In this document: positions 7,731 to 14,048 of the stretch, one piece after another
Numbering within the stretch: the stretch's first letter is position 1
Layout: each line of letters opens with the position of its first letter
Source: Bacteroidales bacterium
Lineage (GTDB): Bacteria; Bacteroidota; Bacteroidia; Bacteroidales; VadinHA17
Assembly (NCBI GenBank): GCA_020353115.1
Contig: CP070687.1
Coordinates: 107,171-121,880, forward strand
Reading direction: 5' to 3'
DNA: 14,710 bases
The notes under the pieces: model-generated
Databases searched by the model: none
The model's input: the letters and a program-made list of their open reading frames with translations, nothing else
Told to the model about the DNA's origin: nothing
Made by a program: the position numbers and the translations under genes

Positions 7731-8597
7731 CTATTTACTCCCGTTTTGGGTATAGAACAGAATGGTAACGTAATCGACAACTTCGGCAGATGGAATAATC
7801 TCTCCTGAATGGCCTCTGCGCAACACTTTGATTAAAGGTTCATCTGCCACCAGCCTTGCATATTCCATTAGTGCCATAATCGGTCCGTAACCACAAACAG
7901 AAATGTTATGTTCCTTAACGGTTTGTAAAACCTGTTCTGAATTGAGATCCAGGATTTCCTTAAGTACAAGATTATCCTTTTTTTCACCTACTTCGGGACG
8001 GACATAATGTGAAAAATCGGAAGAAGCGATTACGATCAGATTCCTTTTTAATTTTGAATTGGCATGGAAGATGGCTTCTGCGATTGATCTTGAATTGGTG
8101 AAGGATTGTATTGCAATGCTAACCGGGACAATTTTAAATGGATACTTGAGGAAATATTGAAGGAAAGGAAGCATTACTTCGGCTGAATGTTCATATTGAT
8201 GCGCAATAGCCGACTCCGGGAATGCGACTTCATCCATAAAGTCACGATCCAGGTCAACAATTCCCAGGGGGCTTTCCCAGCTATTATTGATGTCCAGGGC
8301 AATTGGTTCACCCATACCGGAATGGTTCGGGTTCAGTATGATAATTGTATCATAGGTTTCGCCGGTACGACTTATAATATCAAAGAAATGTACAGCTTCA
8401 TATCCGGAATACATGTACCCTGCATGGGGAACTATACCTCCTATTACTTTTTGAATGGCCAGGTTCGAATCGATTCCCTCCATCTCTTCGTCATGGATGT
8501 TTTTTATCTGCCCGTTTAAGGCATCCCCGCTGCCCGGATAGAATTTGCCGGCAACGGCCGGTTTTCTGATTCTGGTATGATCCGATGAGTATTTCAT
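7731..8597 (-). CDS. amrB: AmmeMemoRadiSam system protein B (MEMO family)
   Basis: This 288-aa MEMO family protein is homologous to human MEMO1 and structurally related to class III non-haem iron dioxygenases. In bacteria and archaea it belongs to the AmmeMemoRadiSam system, whose reaction is not established. Landmarks are VAGKFYPGSGD (15-25), VPHAGYMYSG with H58 (56-65), ILNPNHSG with H92, EHSAEVMLPFLQ with H137 and E140, SSDFSHY with D194 and H197, and VCGYGPI with C235. All positions matching the metal-site residues of human MEMO1 (H49, H81, H192, C244) are present, so the protein should be active. There is no fused AMMECR1 domain. It is the last gene of the four-gene minus-strand cluster, 22 bp after the UPF0158 gene. 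The ATG at 8597 gives the normal N-terminus. Confidence 0.93.
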   Translation of the reverse strand: MKYSSDHTRIRKPAVAGKFYPGSGDALNGQIKNIHDEEMEGIDSNLAIQKVIGGIVPHAGYMYSGYEAVHFFDIISRTGETYDTIIILNPNHSGMGEPIALDINNSWESPLGIVDLDRDFMDEVAFPESAIAHQYEHSAEVMLPFLQYFLKYPFKIVPVSIAIQSFTNSRSIAEAIFHANSKLKRNLIVIASSDFSHYVRPEVGEKKDNLVLKEILDLNSEQVLQTVKEHNISVCGYGPIMALMEYARLVADEPLIKVLRRGHSGEIIPSAEVVDYVTILFYTQNGSK

Positions 8598-8619
8598 AGG
8601 TTTTGATTTTTAGCTGTTG

Positions 8620-9042
8620 TTATACCATTAATCCCTCTTTTTTCAATTGTTCCCGTACATACTTAATATACCTCTTCCTCCTGAATTTGTACCATTTCTT
8701 TTTGTATTCAGATCCTTCAACCAGTGTTCGGAATCTGGCAAAAGACTTTTTATTTTTCAAAGCATTATGGATTTCGGCAACCAGGTTTTCGTTTTCAACT
8801 TTATGAATAAAATCTTCCATAATTTCAAACAGTTCCCAGGCTTCCATACCCCTGATCACACAATAATTCAGCCAGTTCTTTTTTATTCTTGACAACTCCT
8901 CTTCCCACAGGTCGGTTACACCTGATAAAAAATCGAAATCATAAATTGACCGGATCTCTCCTGTATCTTTATTAATATACACTTTAAATCCCGCCTGAAG
9001 TTCATCTGAAATATCCTTTATCTGGTCATCCGAAAGTTTCAT
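8620..9042 (-). CDS. UPF0158 family protein
   Basis: This 140-aa acidic, helical soluble protein resembles the uncharacterised UPF0158 family. The N-terminal pattern (QIKDISDELQAGFKVYINKDTGEI), the central segment WELFEIMEDFIHKVE (about 69-83), the block ALKNKKSFARFRTLVE and the late YKKKWYKFRRKRYIKYVREQL follow that family. The biochemical role is unknown. It sits between amrS (58 bp upstream) and amrB (22 bp downstream), which makes co-expression with the AmmeMemoRadiSam genes likely but does not prove a shared function. The ATG at 9042 is clear. Small plus-strand frames in this stretch are shadows. Confidence 0.8.
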   Translation of the reverse strand: MKLSDDQIKDISDELQAGFKVYINKDTGEIRSIYDFDFLSGVTDLWEEELSRIKKNWLNYCVIRGMEAWELFEIMEDFIHKVENENLVAEIHNALKNKKSFARFRTLVEGSEYKKKWYKFRRKRYIKYVREQLKKEGLMV

Positions 9043-9100
9043 TTACCGTTCTTGATTATGGTTACATTACTCGTGCGGTATCATTTTTATATCCTATCTG

Positions 9101-10111
9101 TCAGCAGAAGTGAATAATTTTCTTCTGGCATCGGGAACAGGTTCCCCCGGCCCCCAGACCGGGCTTACTTGTATGATATCCTTCCCGGATAATAATTATA
9201 TTTCCGCAATCCGGGCAAAGCGTATTTTTCCCCATTCCATCGATACCTACATTTCCGAAAAATACATAGTTCAGGTATTTCCTGGCGATATGGTATAACT
9301 TTTCCAGGGTGTCAACGGGTGTACTTCGAATCGTCATTTTATACATTGGGAAGTATCGGGACAGATGAAGTACAGTATCCTTGCCGGTTTGGTTGAGGAT
9401 CCATCGGATCATTTTTTCAAATATTTTCTTATCGTCGTTAAGGCCGGGTATTATCAGATTGGTAATTTCGAGATGTTTACCGGCTTTTCTGATGCGGGCA
9501 ATGCTTTCCAGAACCGGATCCAGTCTTGATGAAGTGTATTTCCTGTAAAAATCTTCCGTAAAGGCCTTAAGATCGACATTAAATGCATCCATATAGGGGA
9601 GCAACTTTTCGAGGGGAGCCTTGTTAATGAACCCGTTGGTAACCATTGCGGTATAAAAATTATTTTGTTTGGACAACCGGGCGATGTCATACATGTATTC
9701 ATACCAGACTGTCGGTTCATTATAGGTGAAGGAAATACCAATATTATCCCGCCGGGATTTTGCCATTTGAATTAATTCATCAGGGAGGTATTGCGAAACC
9801 CGGTGAAAGGATTCTGCCTTTGCCTGGGATATTTCATAATTCTGACAGAACCTGCACCTCAGGTTACAGCCGAATGTCCCTACCGATAAAATCTGACTTC
9901 CTGGAAAGAAATGGTAAAGGGGTTTTTTTTCAATCGGATCAAAGTGCAGGGCGGATACCTTTCCATAATTATCGGGATAGAGATCTCCATTTCTGTTTAT
10001 TCTCACACCGCAATTGCCCCTCTGATCATTGTGTAATGTGCATTCATGAGGGCAAAGCAGGCAGGATAGTGTTCCGTCTTCGTTCGTTTTGAAAAATTGA
10101 GATTGGGTCAT
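9101..10111 (-). CDS. amrS: AmmeMemoRadiSam system radical SAM enzyme
   Basis: This radical SAM enzyme of the AmrS / PflA-like family is the catalytic partner expected for MEMO and AMMECR1 proteins; its substrate is unknown. Numbering from ATG at 10111 (336 aa), the N-terminus has a four-cysteine group C17-x2-C20-x3-C24...C34, and the radical SAM motif C82-x3-C86-x2-C89 lies in TFGCNLRCRFCQNYEIS. TYNEPT (129-134) is a family marker. The C-terminus holds two CxxC pairs (C299/C302, C325/C328), suggesting a zinc ribbon. The frame also extends two codons further to a TTG at 10117; I prefer the ATG. It follows the antiporter gene by 20 bp (14 bp with the TTG start) and precedes the UPF0158 gene, on the same strand. 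Confidence 0.93.
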   Translation of the reverse strand: MTQSQFFKTNEDGTLSCLLCPHECTLHNDQRGNCGVRINRNGDLYPDNYGKVSALHFDPIEKKPLYHFFPGSQILSVGTFGCNLRCRFCQNYEISQAKAESFHRVSQYLPDELIQMAKSRRDNIGISFTYNEPTVWYEYMYDIARLSKQNNFYTAMVTNGFINKAPLEKLLPYMDAFNVDLKAFTEDFYRKYTSSRLDPVLESIARIRKAGKHLEITNLIIPGLNDDKKIFEKMIRWILNQTGKDTVLHLSRYFPMYKMTIRSTPVDTLEKLYHIARKYLNYVFFGNVGIDGMGKNTLCPDCGNIIIIREGYHTSKPGLGAGGTCSRCQKKIIHFC

Positions 10112-10131
10112 AAACAAATATACGAACTTAA

Positions 10132-12072
10132 TTATTCAATCCTGAGTTTAACCTGCTCGATGCTTTCAACAGATCCGACAATTGTGAGTATATCTCCCAA
10201 TCTCAGTCGAGTATATCCTGTTGAAATAATCGGATGGCCTCTGCGTGTTGTAGAGAGTATGAGAATATCCGGGGGCAGATGGAGATTTCTAAGTGCCAGC
10301 CCGTGCAAATCGGGATTTTTCACCACGAGGTCAACCGTATCCTGGTTTTCCTCCATTCCAAGCAACAGGGATGTTGCCATTGGGGATCGCACAAAGTGGT
10401 CGAGCAAGCTGACCATTGCCGTTGAAGGTTCGACGATCAGGGCGCCCAGTTCATGGAATTTCTTCAGGTTAAACCTGTGATTCAGTCTTACCACCATTTC
10501 ATGTGTTCCGAAATTTTCATATGTCAATTCGCATATCTTAAGGTTTTCTTCATCCGTCTTCAATGTGACTATTGCGTCCACTTCGGATAATCCCAGTTCC
10601 TTTAACTTTTCAAGAGTGATATCGGATGAGTAAACAATACGGACATTTTCAATACCCGGATCAGGAATCCCATGCTGAGCTGTAGCAATCTTTACTTTCC
10701 AGTCATGATCGGCCAGTTGCCGGGCCAGGGCTAATGACTGGTCTTCAAGGCCAAAAATAACCGCTTTTCGTATACCATCATGTCTGGTTTTGGCTTTGGA
10801 ATGGTCCTCACCGGCCATACCAATTGCCCATTTCAGCATTGGAGGCCCTACGATCTGGTTGATAACAATGACCGAAATCATCAGGGTGGCAAACTCAGCA
10901 CCCCACTCTGTAAACTCTCCTGCCACAACCGTAACAAGACCAAGACTTACACCGGCCTGGGTGATATATGGCATCCAGCCTATTTTAACATAACGGAATG
11001 GATCTCCACCCATGGTCCCGCCAATCCAGGCTCCGATCATTAGTGTAATCATCCGGATAAGAAAGAATCCCAGCGTAACGAACCATACTTTAATTATTAT
11101 ATCCAGATGGATTGTTGCCCCCACCAGGGTAAAAAAAGCAACGTAGACATAAGGCAATGTATCTTGGATAATTTTCAGGAACTCCCTCCTGTACCTGGTA
11201 TAATTTGTAACAAAGAAACTGGCTATAATACAAATCAACAAAGGTTCCATATAGAAATCAACAGACAGGTATCTGGTACTTGCAGCCCTTATAAGATTTG
11301 AAAACAGGTATACTCCGTAACCAAGCATAAGAATTAGTATTGCCTTGGTGTTGGTATTCAACCTCCTCGCCAGCAGAAAACCAAGAAATTTCCCTGCCAG
11401 ATATCCCAATCCGAATGAGACAGATAATTCAAGCCCCAATAATACTAAATAATAGAGGTTGAACTTTATCCCTGTCAGGAGGGTGTTGGCCAGTGAAAAA
11501 GTGATCGCAAATAAGATAATAACAAGAACATCGATCAGTACCGTTACACCAAGTGCCGTATGGGTAAAGGGTCCTTTTGCACGTAACTCGTTAATTACGG
11601 CTATCATTGTTGTCGGTGACCTTGCAACAAAAATTGTGGAGATCAATATGGCTACGGCAAGCTTTCCTGACGGATGCATTCGCTGTATAAACGGTATATA
11701 GCCGGAAACGAAAAAGATGATCGTACTGGATATCAGAAAGGTGGTGATAAGTTGCCAGGTTGTCATCCAACGGATGCTTTTAAACCTGCTCCGTAATTCC
11801 TTGAGATAAAGTTCTGCCCCTGCAGCGAAAGCAATGAAAGCCAATGAAATATCATTAATAAAGCTAAGCCTGGATGAAGAGTCAAAGGGAATCAGGTCCA
11901 GGAGATATGGACCGCATAGTATTCCCATGAATAACATACCGGTTACAAGTGGAAGTTTGATCTTCTGGAAAAGTCCTGCAATTTGCCTCGCTGCTACTAG
12001 GATAATCAGGAAACCGGTTACTGCAATTATTATCTTCCAGTATTCTGTTACTATGATTTCTGAACAAACCAA
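10132..12072 (-). CDS. Monovalent cation/proton antiporter (CPA2 family) with C-terminal RCK/TrkA domains
   Basis: This 646-aa inner-membrane antiporter exchanges Na+ or K+ for H+. Residues 10-415 contain about 12 hydrophobic helices of the Na+/H+ exchanger fold, with FAAGAELYLKEL (82-93, the usual FxxGxEL), VARSPTTMIAV (149-159) and the candidate ion-binding aspartate D181 in TVLIDVLVI. The soluble tail has a TrkA-N/RCK_N-like domain (436-560) and a TrkA-C domain (about 580-645). The RCK glycine motif is degenerate: VIFGLEDQSLALARQL where GxGxxG is expected, so nucleotide control may be altered or lost. The start is TTG at 12072, because no ATG or GTG fits between the upstream in-frame stop and the first helix. 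It is the first gene of the minus-strand cluster with amrS, UPF0158 and amrB. K+ versus Na+ specificity cannot be read from sequence. Confidence 0.9.
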   Translation of the reverse strand: MVCSEIIVTEYWKIIIAVTGFLIILVAARQIAGLFQKIKLPLVTGMLFMGILCGPYLLDLIPFDSSSRLSFINDISLAFIAFAAGAELYLKELRSRFKSIRWMTTWQLITTFLISSTIIFFVSGYIPFIQRMHPSGKLAVAILISTIFVARSPTTMIAVINELRAKGPFTHTALGVTVLIDVLVIILFAITFSLANTLLTGIKFNLYYLVLLGLELSVSFGLGYLAGKFLGFLLARRLNTNTKAILILMLGYGVYLFSNLIRAASTRYLSVDFYMEPLLICIIASFFVTNYTRYRREFLKIIQDTLPYVYVAFFTLVGATIHLDIIIKVWFVTLGFFLIRMITLMIGAWIGGTMGGDPFRYVKIGWMPYITQAGVSLGLVTVVAGEFTEWGAEFATLMISVIVINQIVGPPMLKWAIGMAGEDHSKAKTRHDGIRKAVIFGLEDQSLALARQLADHDWKVKIATAQHGIPDPGIENVRIVYSSDITLEKLKELGLSEVDAIVTLKTDEENLKICELTYENFGTHEMVVRLNHRFNLKKFHELGALIVEPSTAMVSLLDHFVRSPMATSLLLGMEENQDTVDLVVKNPDLHGLALRNLHLPPDILILSTTRRGHPIISTGYTRLRLGDILTIVGSVESIEQVKLRIE

Positions 12073-12169
12073 CGAAATACTATTTTATTAAATGAGTGAT
12101 CAATTTCCTAGGATACATTAATATAGTTATTTTGCAATAAAAAACCAATAAGGTGTAACTTTAATCTTC

Positions 12170-12253
12170 CCTGCCTGCCAGCCACGACCTGGTAAACCTG
12201 CCAGTCCCTGCTGACAGGCAGGCGGCAGGCTGGTTCCCCGCAGCTTGCTGCGG
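12170..12253. repeat. REP-like GC-rich palindromic block
   Basis: CCTGCCTGCCAGC (12170-12182) pairs with GCTGACAGGCAGG (12210-12222) at 12 of 13 positions. An inner CTGG/CCAG pair lies at 12189-12192 and 12201-12204. Just after comes a perfect 7-bp hairpin with a two-base loop, CCGCAGC-TT-GCTGCGG (12238-12253). The block is far richer in GC than its surroundings. It resembles short palindromic repeats scattered between genes in many bacteria. It could also stop transcription, though there is no long T-run on either side. Confidence 0.6.
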
Positions 12254-12288
12254 AAATAGCAATTCGGAGCTGCTCTGGGATTTAATAC

Positions 12289-12345
12289 CAATTTATTTCC
12301 CTGCCGGATGATGTAAATAGAAAAGCAATTTATTTCAAATCATCC
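12289..12345. repeat. 11-bp direct repeat overlapping an AT-rich imperfect hairpin
   Basis: CAATTTATTTC occurs at 12289-12299 and again at 12326-12336, 37 bp apart. The second copy lies in the right arm of an imperfect hairpin: GGATGAT (12306-12312) with ATCATCC (12339-12345), then AAATA (12315-12319) with TATTT (12331-12335). The function is unknown; it could be a remnant of the neighbouring repeat block. Confidence 0.4.
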
Positions 12346-12383
12346 ATTACCGGTAAGCTTTTTCAAATTATTGAAGGATATGA

Positions 12384-12522
12384 TCAGGAATCCTGAATAT
12401 TGTGAAAAAAATTATTACTTTAGACCGTTCGTTTAACATTCCTGATAATATGGAAAATTTTCCTGATAACCGGCCTGGTTAATTACAAAAGAAAGATATA
12501 TTCCTATTTCGTTGCATCAGGA
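12384..12522. promoter_or_regulatory. Cluster of TCCTGA/TCAGGA half-sites upstream of the DUF1080 genes
   Basis: The 6-mer TCCTGA or its complement occurs five times in 139 bp: a 13-bp palindrome TCAGGA-A-TCCTGA (12384-12396), direct copies at 12440-12445 and 12461-12466 inside an exact repeat TTCCTGATAA, 21 bp apart (two helical turns), and an inverted copy at 12517-12522. The position before a secreted-protein operon suggests operator sites for a transcription factor. This is inference from spacing and repetition only. Confidence 0.35.
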
Positions 12523-12580
12523 GTGTTACATTACATTTTTTTTACTGCTATCATTCATCAACCGATAAAAAGATTAAACC

Positions 12581-13360
12581 ATGAAAAGAAATTTCCTTTT
12601 TACGATCCTCCTTGGAGGATGTATTTTTTTATTGCCGGATTGTGCAGACCGGAAAGGTTCGGGTGAAACAACAGATGAAGCCACGGCTGGAGAACAGGTG
12701 AAAAGTGATCAGGAAACATATAATATACTGACCGAAGAAGAGTTGCAAGAGGGATGGCAACTTTTGTTTGACGGGGAGACAACAGGTGGCTGGCGTGGAT
12801 TTAATGAAGAATCGATTGGAGATGGTTGGACCGTTATGGATGGGAACCTGGTATCCCTTGGTAAAGGTGCGGATATTGGCGGGGATATCATTACGGAAGA
12901 AGAGTATGAAAACTTCGAACTGAAATTGGAATGGAAAATATCGCCCCAGGGGAACAGTGGGATTCTGTATCATGTGCTCGAAGGGGACTATCCTGCCGTT
13001 TATGCAACCGGGCCTGAATACCAGCTGATTGACGATCTTGATTTTCCGGAACCTCTAGAGGATTTACAGACAACCGGTGCTAATTATGGCATGCATCCCC
13101 CGGCAGGAGCCAAAATTAAACCGGCAGGTGAATGGAATTCTTCCCGGATCCTTATTGACGGAGATCATGTGGAACACTGGCTTAATGGCTCAAAAGTCGT
13201 GGAATATACACTCTGGGATACGGAATGGAATGAACTGGTTCAAAGCGGCAAGTGGAATGACTATCCCGATTATGGCAAGGCAAGAAAAGGACATATCAGC
13301 CTTCAGGATCACGGGAGTATGATATGGTTTCGTAATATAAAGATTCGAGTTATCCAATAG
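12581..13360 (+). CDS. DUF1080 (3-keto-disaccharide hydrolase-like) putative lipoprotein
   Basis: This 259-aa exported protein has one DUF1080 domain, a concanavalin-like beta-sandwich found in 3-keto-disaccharide hydrolases and other glycan-active proteins of Bacteroidota and Planctomycetota. The N-terminus MKRNFLFTILLGGCIFLLPDC is a signal peptide; C21 followed by ADRKGSG and a Glu/Thr-rich linker suggests a lipoprotein, but LPDC is a poor lipobox and C14 (LGGC) is an alternative. The domain starts with EEELQEGWQLLFDGETTGGW (about residue 53 on) and includes NSGILYHVLE and the closing ISLQDHGSMIWFRNIKIR. The catalytic residues of the family are not something I can assign. A paralogue starts 10 bp downstream, so the two form an operon. 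Confidence 0.88.
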   Translation: MKRNFLFTILLGGCIFLLPDCADRKGSGETTDEATAGEQVKSDQETYNILTEEELQEGWQLLFDGETTGGWRGFNEESIGDGWTVMDGNLVSLGKGADIGGDIITEEEYENFELKLEWKISPQGNSGILYHVLEGDYPAVYATGPEYQLIDDLDFPEPLEDLQTTGANYGMHPPAGAKIKPAGEWNSSRILIDGDHVEHWLNGSKVVEYTLWDTEWNELVQSGKWNDYPDYGKARKGHISLQDHGSMIWFRNIKIRVIQ

Positions 13361-13370
13361 TACCTTACTC

Positions 13371-13988
13371 ATGAAAAGTATCTCTATTTCAATAATAATC
13401 TTCGGATTATTAGTCCTGCCGACAGGCTATACATTACAGGATAGCAAAAGTGAATGGACTGACCTGTTCAATGGAGAGGATTTAACCGGTTGGAATATTC
13501 ATGGAACGGAAAAGTGGTATGTTGATAATGGTGAGCTGGTTTGCGAGAGCGGACCCGATAAAGAGTACGGTTATCTTGCCACAGAAAAAGCCTTTACCGA
13601 CTTTGAACTGTCGGTTGATTTCAAACAGGAATCCAACGGAAACAGCGGTGTATTTTTCAGATCTTCCATCGAAGGTGTTAGAATTACCGGTTGGCAGGCT
13701 GAAGTTGCCCCGCCGGGAAGGGATACCGGGGGAATATATGAATCATATGGCCGGGGCTGGCTTGTACGGATCCCGGATGAAAAGGAGGATATACTGAAAA
13801 TGGGTGAATGGAACACTATGGTAATCAGGGTGACGGATGATCAGGTGACCACCTGGTTAAACGGTGAGAAAATGATAGAGCTGGAAGATGAAAAAATTGG
13901 AGCGGCAACAGGAGTAATTGCCCTCCAGATACACGACGGAGGAGGGATAAAAGTGCGATGGAAGAATATTAAAATCAGGAATCTTTAA
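13371..13988 (+). CDS. Second DUF1080 (3-keto-disaccharide hydrolase-like) exported protein
   Basis: This 205-aa DUF1080 protein shares the domain layout of its upstream neighbour: WTDLFNGEDLTGWNIHG at the start, ELSVDFKQESNGNSGVFFRS in the middle, NTMVIRVTDDQVTTWLNGEKM and IALQIHDGGGIKVRWKNIKIRNL at the end. The N-terminus MKSISISIIIFGLLVLPTGYT is a signal peptide without a lipobox cysteine, so the protein is likely periplasmic or secreted rather than lipidated. It lacks the 30-residue linker of the first copy and differs in the active-face loops (GWQAEVAPPGRDTGGIYESYGRGW versus the first copy's YATGPEYQLIDD region). Only 10 bp separate the genes. The two products may act on different sugars or in sequence; this is inferred. 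Confidence 0.88.
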   Translation: MKSISISIIIFGLLVLPTGYTLQDSKSEWTDLFNGEDLTGWNIHGTEKWYVDNGELVCESGPDKEYGYLATEKAFTDFELSVDFKQESNGNSGVFFRSSIEGVRITGWQAEVAPPGRDTGGIYESYGRGWLVRIPDEKEDILKMGEWNTMVIRVTDDQVTTWLNGEKMIELEDEKIGAATGVIALQIHDGGGIKVRWKNIKIRNL

Positions 13989-14048
13989 TTTTAACTTGGA
14001 ATTATACACACCTCATTTTTAAACAATCAATTGTTGTCTGAAATTACA

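Larger units (their letters stand above)
12073..12580. other. 508-bp divergent intergenic region without a gene
   Basis: No convincing protein or tRNA gene is present. The region must hold promoters for the antiporter (leftward) and the DUF1080 pair (rightward), but neither has a clean TTG/TAnnTTTG match. It contains, in order, a GC-rich REP-like palindrome block (12170-12253), an 11-bp direct repeat with an AT-rich imperfect hairpin (12289-12345) and a cluster of TCCTGA/TCAGGA half-sites (12384-12522). The last 55 bp before the DUF1080 start are AT-rich and featureless. Confidence 0.6.

Noticed and set aside
8187..8519. 110-aa plus-strand open frame
   Set aside because: It is antisense to amrB, which has all MEMO motifs; it is a shadow.
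9454..9741. 95-aa minus-strand open frame within amrS
   Set aside because: It overlaps amrS in another frame and shows no recognisable motif; the radical SAM frame is clearly the real gene.
10115..10122. CAAATATA, the reverse complement of TATATTTG (a perfect -7 box), just before amrS on the minus strand
   Set aside because: It lies only a few bases before the ATG at 10111, and no TTG box sits 19-21 bp upstream of it (the nearest is 14 bp away), so it is probably chance.
12416..12423. TACTTTAG as a -7 box for the DUF1080 operon
   Set aside because: It mismatches the consensus within the TTTG part and no TTG lies at a suitable distance upstream.
12073..12580. A tRNA, small RNA gene or CRISPR in the long gap
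   Set aside because: No cloverleaf, no regularly spaced repeats and no promoter-terminator pair could be identified; only short palindromes and repeats were seen.
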